Positions 1 through 7,230 of a stretch of 7,306 nucleotides of DNA are shown here, one piece after another. How positions within the stretch are numbered: the first letter of the stretch is position 1; every line of letters starts with the position of its first letter. This DNA comes from Bacteroidales bacterium (GTDB lineage: Bacteria > Bacteroidota > Bacteroidia > Bacteroidales > P3). The notes below the pieces were generated by a model. That model saw only the letters and a list, made by a program, of their open reading frames with translations. It made no database searches and had not been told where the DNA came from. A program made the position numbers and the translations under genes. The stretch covers positions 376,235-383,540 of the forward strand of contig JABUUQ010000004.1 of the NCBI GenBank assembly GCA_021443125.1, read 5' to 3'.

Positions 1-584
1 TCTTCCTCTGAAACATAGTTCTCCTTAACAGCTGTCTCTATCAAAGCGGAATAGTTCGTAATCGTTCTCAAAAGAACATTCTTTTCTTCAAAATTCTTTT
101 TTGCCACTTCCAGTTCATAAGTGAAAATAGCTGCCATTCCTTTCACAATACAGCCGGCATCTCGTAGAGCATCCACAGCCAAAAGAGAAGATTTGCCAGT
201 AGAAACAAGGTCTTCAATTACAAAAACAGACTGTCCTGATTTTATATCGCCCTCTATCTGATTTTTCATACCATGACTTTTTGCCTCTGGACGAACATAC
301 ACATAAGGCTTGCCAAGTTCTTGAGCCACAAGTGCTCCCTGTGCAATTCCACCAGTTGCCACGCCAGCAATTACATCAACATCTGGAAAAATTTCTTCAA
401 CCAAAGATACGAATTGCTCACGAATATACGTTCTTATAGCAGGATATGAAAGTGTCAGACGGTTATCGCAATATATAGGTGATTTTCTACCTGAAGCCCA
501 AGTAAAAGGTTCATTTGGAGAAAGTTTAACAGCCTTAATGTCCAACAGACAACGAGCGGCTTCCATGGCATTTTGATTATTCAT
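1..584 (-). CDS. pyrE: Orotate phosphoribosyltransferase, C-terminus cut by window edge
   Basis: PyrE transfers the phosphoribosyl group of PRPP onto orotate to give orotidine 5'-monophosphate, the fifth step of de novo pyrimidine synthesis, in the cytosol. I translated the minus strand from the ATG at 584-582: 194 codons stay open to the window edge. As the family is usually about 210-215 residues, only some 15-20 residues should be missing. Visible signatures are the substrate-loop segment GRKSPIYCDNR near residues 32-42, the AGVATGG segment at 73-79, the YVRxxxKxHG PRPP-contact motif at 96-105 (R98, K102, H104), and the PRPP-binding loop VFVIEDLVSTGKSS at 120-133 with the acidic pair E124-D125. 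Starting at 584 gives the normal short N-terminus; no Shine-Dalgarno sequence is visible, as is usual in Bacteroidota. The gene is divergent from the Nudix gene, 29 bases away. Nothing looks broken in the visible part. Confidence 0.96.
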   Translation of the reverse strand, partial: MNNQNAMEAARCLLDIKAVKLSPNEPFTWASGRKSPIYCDNRLTLSYPAIRTYIREQFVSLVEEIFPDVDVIAGVATGGIAQGALVAQELGKPYVYVRPEAKSHGMKNQIEGDIKSGQSVFVIEDLVSTGKSSLLAVDALRDAGCIVKGMAAIFTYELEVAKKNFEEKNVLLRTITNYSALIETAVKENYVSEE

Positions 585-613
585 AATTACAAATTTATTA
601 AAAGTTTACAATT

Positions 614-1231
614 ATGCAAAGATACACTATTTTTAACAAAAACAACAGAATTTTTCTTACAAATTCTCGCGACACAATCGATAAAGAAACTTATGATACA
701 ATAATAAACTGTAATTCAGAAGTTTTGCAGACAATGGATTTCAAACCCTATTTCAAAGAAGACTGTATAGAAAATCTTGCCCTTGTCTGCGAAAGCGTAA
801 GCACCGAGGAAATGTTCGTAAAACTATCACAAAACCATTATGTAGTCTTTGCTGCTGGAGGTATTGTAAGGAACGAAAAGAATGAGGTGCTTTTTATGTA
901 TAGGAATGGTATGTGGGATTTGCCAAAAGGCCATTGGGAAAGAGGCGAGGCTATGGAAACAACTGCCAAACGAGAGGTTATGGAAGAGTGCGGCCTTCAA
1001 AATCTGTCCATAGGCAAATTCGTATGCAACACTCTTCACACCTACTATATGCATCGTCGTTTCGAACTTAAGCAGACGGCATGGTACGAGATGTTTTGCC
1101 CATCCACAGAAAAACTTTGTCCTCAACAAGAAGAGGGTATAAAGGAACTGCGATGGGTTGGTGAAAAAGATTTGCCATATATTCTCTCTCACGCCTATCC
1201 CAACATAGCCAACATATTCACAAACTTGTAA
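614..1231 (+). CDS. Nudix hydrolase (205 aa), substrate unknown
   Basis: This is a cytosolic Nudix-family pyrophosphohydrolase, an enzyme that cleaves nucleoside diphosphates linked to another group (X). The complete Nudix box GX5EX7REUXEEXGU is at residues 106-128: G106, E112, R120-E121, E124-E125, G127 and L128, with the metal-binding glutamates intact. It is preceded by the AAGGIVRN strand (80-87) and WDLPKGH (101-107), a spelling common in the Ap4A-hydrolase and diphosphoinositol-phosphatase-like branches. The Nudix fold takes up about residues 75-190. The first 75 residues form a separate segment I cannot assign. The start at 614 is the first ATG of the frame and gives an N-terminus of strand-like character (RYTIFNKNNRIFLT); there is no Shine-Dalgarno sequence. 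The gene is divergent from pyrE and followed by a hairpin, so it is probably monocistronic. Candidate substrates are dinucleoside polyphosphates, ADP-sugars, damaged NTPs or PRPP; the sequence does not decide between them. Confidence 0.93.
   Translation: MQRYTIFNKNNRIFLTNSRDTIDKETYDTIINCNSEVLQTMDFKPYFKEDCIENLALVCESVSTEEMFVKLSQNHYVVFAAGGIVRNEKNEVLFMYRNGMWDLPKGHWERGEAMETTAKREVMEECGLQNLSIGKFVCNTLHTYYMHRRFELKQTAWYEMFCPSTEKLCPQQEEGIKELRWVGEKDLPYILSHAYPNIANIFTNL
617..645 (-). promoter_or_regulatory. Probable pyrE promoter, inside the 5' end of the Nudix gene
   Basis: Read on the minus strand, TATCTTTG (624-617) matches the Bacteroidota -7 element TAnnTTTG exactly. A TTG at 645-643 lies 18 bases upstream, close to the usual -33 spacing. 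The predicted transcript would start around 608-612 and have a leader of about 25 bases before the pyrE ATG. The same ten bases, TATCTTTGCA, recur at the promoter at 1322. A second, weaker TAnnTTTG match (TAAATTTG) lies closer to pyrE in the 585-613 gap, but would give an almost leaderless transcript. No equally good promoter was seen for the Nudix gene. Confidence 0.6.
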
Positions 1232-1235
1232 CAAC

Positions 1236-1300
1236 AAATTGAAACTTGCTTTCGACAAATTATTTCTTTGTTTTAATTTATTGTAAGCAAGTTTTAATTT
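1236..1300 (+). terminator. Long hairpin after the Nudix gene, probable terminator
   Basis: The arm AAACTTGCTT (1242-1251) pairs perfectly with AAGCAAGTTT (1285-1294). The stem extends outward through a G-T wobble (1241/1295) and five A-T pairs to 1236/1300, giving 16 pairs. A small inner stem AAATTA/TAATTT (1257-1262 with 1274-1279) can form in the 33-base loop. The core stem is followed by T-rich sequence (1292-1301), as an intrinsic terminator needs, and it begins 4 bases after the Nudix stop codon. The large loop and A/T-rich outer stem make it weaker than a classical terminator. Its right arm runs into the -33 element of the next promoter. Confidence 0.5.
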
Positions 1301-1329
1301 TGTGAATAGCGAAAAAAATACTATCTTTG
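1299..1329 (+). promoter_or_regulatory. Bacteroidota-type promoter for the polysaccharide-secA unit
   Basis: TTTG at 1299-1302 (-33) and TATCTTTG at 1322-1329 (-7, an exact TAnnTTTG match) are separated by 19 bases, the preferred spacing for the Bacteroidota primary sigma factor. Transcription should begin around 1335, leaving a leader of about 50 bases before the ATG at 1386. The sequence upstream (1271-1300) is strongly A/T-rich. This is the only good promoter I see ahead of the three plus-strand genes ending at 7151. Confidence 0.77.
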
Positions 1330-1385
1330 CAACTTATTTTATAAATAATTGATAATGTGCTGATAATAATTAAGCGAACAAAATA

Positions 1386-2393
1386 ATGGAAACATTGAAT
1401 ATTAAAGGAACTTGCGATTTTTTCAAAAGACATGCTAAACTGCTTATATGCGTCTTTTTAATCTCTGGATTGGTTAGTGCGGGACTTTCACTTTTGCTTA
1501 CCAACTACTACAAATCTCAGGCATTGTTGTTGCCAAGTGCAATAAATTCCCTGTCTAAATCCTACCTTAACGAAGGCGATAGATTGGACCCTTATCTTTT
1601 TGGCACAGAAAAAGAAAGCGAATACATAATGGAAATGCTCGGTTCATGGCCTATATTGGAGAAAACAGCCATAAAATTCAACCTTAAGGAGCATTACGGC
1701 ATAAACAACGGCCCTGCAGCAGGCGACAGACTATTGCTTAAACTTCAAAAGAACATACAAATAAAGCGTTCCGACTATCTTGGTGTGAAACTTACGGTAT
1801 GGGACAAAGACCCTAAGTATGCAGCCGACATAGCCAACTTCATGATAAAGGAACTTACATCTTTGAGAACCGAAATGAAGAGGGAAAAGGCCGACAGCAT
1901 AAAATCATCCCTTGAAGTTTCAAAACAAAGACTTTTGGACGATATAGATATTCTTGCCGATTCTTTGAGCAAGATTGCAGCCGATGCCAACATCTACAAA
2001 CCAGAGAATTACGCAGACCGTATGGCACAAGAGATAGCCAAACAGGTGGCTTCTGGCAATGGTGCGGGTGTAGCAAGATTGGAACAAAAGATGGACACTC
2101 TTTCAAAGTATGGTCCTAAACTTGCCAACCTTATGGAACAGTTGGAATACAAGAGAAAAAACCTTCAAAATTGGGATGCACACTACGAGCAGGCTGTTTT
2201 GGATTTGAATGCACAGATTCCAACCGATTTTGTTGTGGAATACGCAAATGTATCTTCAAAGAAAGACAAACCAAAACGCAGTATAATAGTTATAATCTCT
2301 GCTCTTTGTTGTACACTTATAGCAACAGAAGTTTTGGTTCTAAGAGAAAAATCTTCTAAGGCAAAGGATGCAAAAACTTCTCAAGAAGTATAG
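1386..2393 (+). CDS. Wzz-type polysaccharide chain-length determinant protein (335 aa)
   Basis: The protein has the layout of an inner-membrane polysaccharide co-polymerase. A short cytoplasmic N-terminus is followed by a first membrane helix at about residues 19-38, a periplasmic domain of about 260 residues, a second helix at about 299-318 and a short basic tail. The periplasmic part starts with YKSQALLLPS (42-51), like the Wzz N-terminal domain. It contains a charged helical region likely to form coiled coil (about 155-195 and 225-275). The KPKRS segment (295-299) just before the second helix resembles the proline-containing motif of the family. Such proteins set the modal length of O-antigen, capsule or exopolysaccharide by acting on the polymerase. 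No Walker motifs or tyrosine cluster are present, so it is not the fused BY-kinase type. It overlaps the next gene by 26 bases, implying shared translation and function. The family call is firm on topology and moderate on the exact subfamily, because the sequence itself is divergent. Confidence 0.82.
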   Translation: METLNIKGTCDFFKRHAKLLICVFLISGLVSAGLSLLLTNYYKSQALLLPSAINSLSKSYLNEGDRLDPYLFGTEKESEYIMEMLGSWPILEKTAIKFNLKEHYGINNGPAAGDRLLLKLQKNIQIKRSDYLGVKLTVWDKDPKYAADIANFMIKELTSLRTEMKREKADSIKSSLEVSKQRLLDDIDILADSLSKIAADANIYKPENYADRMAQEIAKQVASGNGAGVARLEQKMDTLSKYGPKLANLMEQLEYKRKNLQNWDAHYEQAVLDLNAQIPTDFVVEYANVSSKKDKPKRSIIVIISALCCTLIATEVLVLREKSSKAKDAKTSQEV

Positions 2394-3840
2394 TGTTAAA
2401 GACCTTGCAATAATAGGCATAAGTTGCATCATATTCATACTGCTGGGCTTTGAGGCGGTGGAATATGGTTTGGATGTGTTCGCCTATCTGCCTTTGGCTG
2501 TGTTGGGGCTTATTCTCATATTCTGGAAGTTCTACTACTCTGTTTTTTTCGTAGCCTTCCTTACACCGCTTTCCATATTCATAAGAAATACCAACGTTTC
2601 CTTCACTCTTCCTACCGAACCTATGCTGGTAATCATTATGCTATTGTTTCTGTGGGAATATTCTTTCAGCAAAAAATACGATAGGAAACTCATAAAGCAC
2701 CCCGTAACAATGTGGATTATCGTTTCATTGTTATGGATAGCCTTTACATCTGTTTTCAGTTCTGATATTCTTGTATCTGTCAAGCATCTTGTGGCAAGAC
2801 TCTTCTTTGTGATTCCTTGCTATTTTCTTATGCTTGTCGTTTTCAAGGATTACAAAAAAATGCTTTGGTTTGTTGCCGCCTATGGCTTCACTCTTAGTGC
2901 CATAATCGTCAGCAGTTCGGTGCAATATGCCCTTACGGGTTTTGACCACGACTATGCCGACTATATTATGCAGCCATTCTACAACGACCATACTGCCTAC
3001 GGAGCTGCAATAGGTTTGTTTATCCCCGTATGTTTCTACTATTTGTTTGCAAGCAAGCAAGTCTATTCAAGCAAATGGCTTCGTGTTTTGTTTGCTTGGA
3101 TATGTGTTTGGCTTGTAATAGGTTGTGTGCTAAGTTATGCAAGAGCCACATGGATTTCTGTATTTGCCGCCGCCTGCGTTTTTGCTGTGGTCAAATTGAA
3201 CATAAGTCCGAAACTGATAGGATGGGGCACTGCTCTTATGATTCTTGTGCTTATCTTTGCATGGCCGAGCATAGTGAGGAAACTTTCAAGCAACAATCAA
3301 GACTCTTCGGGCAATATCTCCGAGCATATTCAGTCTATGAGCAACATTACCACCGACGCCTCAAATACAGAAAGACTCAACCGTTGGGCATGTGCTTTCA
3401 GAATGACCAAAGAAAGACCACTTGTTGGTTGGGGCTTTGGCACTTATCAGTTTGTTTATGGAGGTTTCCAACATTCTTCGGAACTGACAATAATCTCAAC
3501 CAATGAAGGCACTTTGGGTAATGCACATAGCGAATATATAGGGCCTTTGTGTGAGACTGGCTTTATTGGCTGCATAACAATAATACTTATTTTTGCCACA
3601 ACCATCTATTATGGTCTGAGAGTCTATCACAGGGCAGAGGATAAGAATATCGCCAACCTTGCCTTGTTTATAACCCTCAGCCTTATAACCTACTATGTTC
3701 ATGGCATAATGAATAACTTTCTCGATACTGACAAACTGGCAGTTCCTTTCTGGGCTATGACATCTATGATAGTGGCATTGGATTTGTATCAACCGCAAAT
3801 GCAAAAGAAAACAAAAGAACAATCAAATAAAACAAAGTAA
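2368..3840 (+). CDS. O-antigen ligase / Wzy-type polymerase family membrane protein (490 aa)
   Basis: This is a multi-spanning inner-membrane protein with about 11-14 hydrophobic segments between residues 10 and 475. One large periplasmic loop (about 300-395) precedes the last segments, which is the topology of the WaaL/Wzy_C (O-antigen ligase) superfamily. The loop carries the family pattern RLNRWACAF (336-344), a KERPLVGWGFGTY segment (348-360) and NAHSEYIGPLCETGFIG (385-401). H387 is at the place of the conserved catalytic-region histidine, and SYARATW (256-262) holds a conserved-type arginine, R258. Members transfer or polymerise undecaprenyl-linked glycans at the periplasmic face; the sequence does not distinguish polymerase from ligase. 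The preceding chain-length gene favours a Wzy-like polymerase (inference). The ATG at 2368 lies inside that gene, with AAGG six bases upstream as a possible weak ribosome site, so translational coupling is likely. The C-terminal tail (475-490) is lysine/glutamine-rich and cytoplasmic. The gene ends 23 bases before secA. Confidence 0.87.
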   Translation: MQKLLKKYSVKDLAIIGISCIIFILLGFEAVEYGLDVFAYLPLAVLGLILIFWKFYYSVFFVAFLTPLSIFIRNTNVSFTLPTEPMLVIIMLLFLWEYSFSKKYDRKLIKHPVTMWIIVSLLWIAFTSVFSSDILVSVKHLVARLFFVIPCYFLMLVVFKDYKKMLWFVAAYGFTLSAIIVSSSVQYALTGFDHDYADYIMQPFYNDHTAYGAAIGLFIPVCFYYLFASKQVYSSKWLRVLFAWICVWLVIGCVLSYARATWISVFAAACVFAVVKLNISPKLIGWGTALMILVLIFAWPSIVRKLSSNNQDSSGNISEHIQSMSNITTDASNTERLNRWACAFRMTKERPLVGWGFGTYQFVYGGFQHSSELTIISTNEGTLGNAHSEYIGPLCETGFIGCITIILIFATTIYYGLRVYHRAEDKNIANLALFITLSLITYYVHGIMNNFLDTDKLAVPFWAMTSMIVALDLYQPQMQKKTKEQSNKTK

Positions 3841-3863
3841 TAATTTATAAAAACAACATAACG

Positions 3864-6800
3864 ATGAAGAACTTCTTAACATCATTATTCGGCAACAAAA
3901 GCCAAAGGGATTTGAAGGAAATAAACCCTGTGCTTAAGCAATGTTTGGCCGCATACGACAAAATAAAAGATTTGTCAACAGATGAATTGCGTTTGAAAAC
4001 CATAGAGTTCCGTACAACTATTCAAGAAGCAATAAAAGCAGAAGAGACTGAAAAACAATCTATTCGCAAAGAATTGGATGAGAATTTCGAGATGTCTATT
4101 GCCGACAAACAAAAACGCTATGAACGTATAGAGGATTTGGACAAAAAGATATATGCAAAAACACAGGATATGCTTTTGCAAATACTTCCAGAGGCTTTTG
4201 CGGTAGTGAAAGAGACAGCAAAACGCTTTGTTGAGAATGAGGAAGTTGAGGTTGTGGCAACAGATTTCGACAGGGAACTTTCCACAAAACGCGACGCCAT
4301 AAGAATAGCAGGAGATAAAGCATACTACAAAAACGAATGGATGGCTGGTGGTTCAATGATAAAATGGGATATGATTCACTACGACGTCCAACTCATAGGC
4401 GGTATAGTTCTTCACGAAGGCAAGATAGCAGAAATGGCTACTGGTGAAGGAAAAACACTTGTGGCAACCCTTCCTATCTATCTTAACGCATTGGCTGGCA
4501 AAGGTGTGCATGTTGTAACTGTCAATGACTACCTTGCAAAGCGAGACAGCGAATGGATGGGACGATTGTTTGAATTCCATGGTTTGAGTGTTGATTGCAT
4601 AGACAAGCATGAGCCAAATTCCGAAGAGCGTCGTGCTGCCTACAACTGCGATATCACCTATGGAACAAATAACGAGTTTGGTTTCGACTACCTTAGAGAC
4701 AATATGTGCAACAATGTCAATGAGATAGTTCAAAGAGAGCACAACTATGCTATTGTCGATGAGGTTGACTCTGTTTTGATAGATGATGCAAGAACACCTT
4801 TGATTATTTCTGGCCCTACTCCAAAAGGCGATGATCAGGAATTTGACAGATTTTGCCCAATTATAGAAAAACTCTACAATGCACAAAAGCAAGTAGTTAC
4901 ACAAGTTATTTCCGATGCCCGCAACATACTTAACAACCCTTCAAAAACTGCTGAACAAGAGGCGGAAGGCGGTAAATTGTTGCTTAGAGCCCACCATGGT
5001 TTGCCAAAGAATAAGGCACTGATAAAACTTTTGAGTGAGACTGGTATGAAATCCCTTATGCTGAAAACCGAAGCATTCTACATGCAAGACCAGCAAAAAG
5101 AGATGTATAAGGTTGACGATGCACTTTATTTTGTTATAGAAGAGCAGCACAACTCCATAGAACTTACGGAAAAAGGTATGGATTTCCTTGCCAAATTAGG
5201 CGAAGACCCTAAATTCTATCTTCTTCCCGATGTAGGCTCTCAAATGGCGGAACTTGAAAAACAACAACTTTCTGCTGAGGAGAAAGCACAAAAGAAAAAC
5301 GAGATAATGCAGACTTTTGCAATTCAAAGCGACAGAGTTCATACAATCAACCAATTGCTGAAAGCTTATGCTTTGTTTGAAAAGGATGTGGAATATATTA
5401 TTGCAGGCGACCAGATAAAAATCGTTGATGAACAAACAGGTCGTATTATGGAGGGCAGAAGATATTCCGATGGTCTTCACCAAGCCATAGAAGCCAAAGA
5501 AAAAGTAAAGGTTCAGGCTGCAACACAAACCTATGCAACAATCACACTCCAAAACTACTTCCGTATGTATAAGAAACTTGCAGGTATGACAGGTACGGCA
5601 GAAACAGAAGCGGGAGAATTTTGGAACATATACAAACTTGACGTTGTCACCATACCAACCAATCGTCCTGTGATACGCAACGACCAAGAGGATGTAATCT
5701 ATAAGACCAAACGAGAGAAATTTGCTGCCGTAATCTCACAGGTAGAGCGTTTGAGAGAGGAGCAAAGGCCAGTGCTTATAGGAACAGTTGATGTGGAAAC
5801 TTCCGAACTTTTGAGCAAGATGCTTAAACTTCGCAAAATTCCTCACCAAGTGCTTAATGCCAAACTTCACCAAAAAGAAGCAGAAATTGTTGCTTTGGCT
5901 GGTCGTCCTGGTGCAGTAACCATAGCAACCAACATGGCAGGTCGTGGAACAGATATCAAACTTGGTCAAGGCGTTAAAGAAGCAGGAGGCCTTGCCATCA
6001 TAGGCACAGAACGCCACGAATCTCGTCGTGTGGACCGTCAGTTGCGAGGCCGTGCAGGTCGTCAGGGAGACCCAGGAAGTTCTCAATTCTTTGTTTCTTT
6101 GGAAGACAAACTAATGCGTTTGTTCGGCTCTGAAAGAATGATAAAGATGATGGACCGCCTTGGCATACAAGAAGGTGAAGCTATACAACACTCCATGATG
6201 ACCAAGAGCATAGAAAGAGCACAAAAGAAAGTGGAGGAAAACAATTTTGGTATTCGTAAGCGTTTGTTGGAATACGATGATGTTATGAACAACCAGCGTA
6301 CAGTTATCTACACCAAACGACACAATGCTCTTTATGGCGACAAACTTGCTATAGATATTGCCAATATGATGTCCGACTGCGTTGAGGTTCTTGTGGACAG
6401 ATACCAAGACGATTACGAACAAATGCAAAACCAGTTCCTTATGACTTTCGGTTTTGAACTTCCTGTGGATGAGCAAACTTTCAGCAAGGCAAAACGCAAG
6501 GATATCACAACAACTTTGTCTGATGCTGCATACAAATGGTATAAGGACAGAATGGAAAAAATATCATTTTTAGCCTTCCCTTATGTAAAGAATTTGGTGG
6601 AAAACGGCAACTCACGCTTCGAAAATGTAGCCTTCCCAATCACCGACGGAATAAAGGTTATCAACGCCATAGCACCAATAAAGAAATCTTATGAAAGCGA
6701 AGGCAAAGAGATAGCCCTTGCAGTTGAAAAGAGTATAACACTTCAAATCATAGACAATGCATGGAAAGAACACCTTAGAAACCTTGACGACCTTCGCCAA

Positions 6801-7151
6801 AATGTTCAAAATGCGTCTTATGAACAAAAAGACCCTCTTGTTGTCTATAAAATTGAATCTTTCAACTTGTTTGAACAAATGCTTATAGAAATCAACCACG
6901 ATATATCTTCTTTCCTTTCTCGTGCCGCACTGCCAATAAATACCAACAACATACGCGAGACTCAGGAACCTACAACAGACCAAAAACAACTAAAAACCTC
7001 ACGAGAAAGCCAACTATCTACCAACCAATCACAAAGCGAAGCCAAACGCCAGCCAGTGCATGTGGAAAACAAGGTAGGCAGAAACGACCCATGCCCTTGC
7101 GGCAGTGGTAAAAAATACAAAAACTGCCATGGCAAAAATATCTCAGAATAA
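3864..7151 (+). CDS. secA: Preprotein translocase ATPase subunit SecA (1095 aa), complete
   Basis: SecA is the ATP-driven motor that pushes unfolded preproteins through SecYEG across the inner membrane. Visible in order: the N-terminus (LFGNKSQRDLKEI, 8-20); YDVQLIGG (173-180); Walker A MATGEGKT (191-198); Walker B VDEVDS (298-303) with DARTPLI (308-314); the preprotein-crosslinking region (about 315-490); MTGTAETEAGEFW (575-587); NMAGRGTDIKL (690-700); RQLRGRAGRQGDPGSS (725-740) of the second nucleotide-binding domain; the helical scaffold/wing (about 760-1020); a Q/S/T-rich linker (about 1025-1068); and the C-terminal zinc/SecB-binding motif with C1077, C1079, C1088 and H1089. It is about 190 residues longer than the 901-residue E. 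coli protein. Extra charged helical sequence lies before Walker A (about 55-135) and more in and after the PPXD (about 340-430), both typical of Bacteroidales SecA. All catalytic motifs are intact. No promoter is evident in the 23-base gap before it, so it is probably transcribed with the two polysaccharide genes. A strong terminator follows. Confidence 0.99.
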   Translation: MKNFLTSLFGNKSQRDLKEINPVLKQCLAAYDKIKDLSTDELRLKTIEFRTTIQEAIKAEETEKQSIRKELDENFEMSIADKQKRYERIEDLDKKIYAKTQDMLLQILPEAFAVVKETAKRFVENEEVEVVATDFDRELSTKRDAIRIAGDKAYYKNEWMAGGSMIKWDMIHYDVQLIGGIVLHEGKIAEMATGEGKTLVATLPIYLNALAGKGVHVVTVNDYLAKRDSEWMGRLFEFHGLSVDCIDKHEPNSEERRAAYNCDITYGTNNEFGFDYLRDNMCNNVNEIVQREHNYAIVDEVDSVLIDDARTPLIISGPTPKGDDQEFDRFCPIIEKLYNAQKQVVTQVISDARNILNNPSKTAEQEAEGGKLLLRAHHGLPKNKALIKLLSETGMKSLMLKTEAFYMQDQQKEMYKVDDALYFVIEEQHNSIELTEKGMDFLAKLGEDPKFYLLPDVGSQMAELEKQQLSAEEKAQKKNEIMQTFAIQSDRVHTINQLLKAYALFEKDVEYIIAGDQIKIVDEQTGRIMEGRRYSDGLHQAIEAKEKVKVQAATQTYATITLQNYFRMYKKLAGMTGTAETEAGEFWNIYKLDVVTIPTNRPVIRNDQEDVIYKTKREKFAAVISQVERLREEQRPVLIGTVDVETSELLSKMLKLRKIPHQVLNAKLHQKEAEIVALAGRPGAVTIATNMAGRGTDIKLGQGVKEAGGLAIIGTERHESRRVDRQLRGRAGRQGDPGSSQFFVSLEDKLMRLFGSERMIKMMDRLGIQEGEAIQHSMMTKSIERAQKKVEENNFGIRKRLLEYDDVMNNQRTVIYTKRHNALYGDKLAIDIANMMSDCVEVLVDRYQDDYEQMQNQFLMTFGFELPVDEQTFSKAKRKDITTTLSDAAYKWYKDRMEKISFLAFPYVKNLVENGNSRFENVAFPITDGIKVINAIAPIKKSYESEGKEIALAVEKSITLQIIDNAWKEHLRNLDDLRQNVQNASYEQKDPLVVYKIESFNLFEQMLIEINHDISSFLSRAALPINTNNIRETQEPTTDQKQLKTSRESQLSTNQSQSEAKRQPVHVENKVGRNDPCPCGSGKKYKNCHGKNISE

Positions 7152-7204
7152 ACCACGCAAGAAATAATAGAACAAACTAATAAACAAATAAATACTAACA
7201 TCTC

Positions 7205-7230
7205 AAAGCCCCAACACCAAGGGGCTTTTT
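7205..7230 (+). terminator. Intrinsic terminator after secA
   Basis: AAAGCCCC (7205-7212) pairs with GGGGCTTT (7221-7228) around an 8-base loop (7213-7220), and the plus strand continues as a run of five T (7226-7230). The G/C core plus T-run is a classical rho-independent terminator, 54 bases after the secA stop. The 7152-7204 stretch before it is A-rich and holds no gene. On the minus strand the hairpin also forms, but the following T-run is short, so it would be weaker in that direction. Confidence 0.92.

Noticed and set aside
827..1258. A 143-codon minus-strand frame opposite the Nudix gene.
   Set aside because: It overlaps a gene with a perfect Nudix box, has no recognisable domain and would end inside the coding region with no promoter or terminator logic.
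3049..3061. Three tandem GCAA units (GCAAGCAAGCAAG) in the ligase/polymerase gene, as a possible phase-variation repeat.
   Set aside because: Three copies are too few for efficient slippage, and the reading frame is intact with normal residues (FASKQ) across it.
3030..3506. A 158-codon plus-strand frame within the ligase/polymerase gene.
   Set aside because: It is a frame-shifted reading of a well-supported membrane protein and is rich in Cys and Gln. No frameshift is needed to explain the main gene.
4353..4904. A 183-codon open frame on the minus strand inside secA, and similar minus-strand frames at 5196-5687 and 6111-6476.
   Set aside because: All lie wholly inside secA, whose plus-strand protein has every family motif. 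The minus-strand proteins are Cys/Phe/Ser-rich with no domain signature, as expected of shadow frames.
6936..7068. Q/S/T-rich stretch near the SecA C-terminus, as a possible frameshifted or foreign segment.
   Set aside because: It stays in frame and leads into the intact zinc motif. A variable low-complexity linker before that motif is normal for SecA.
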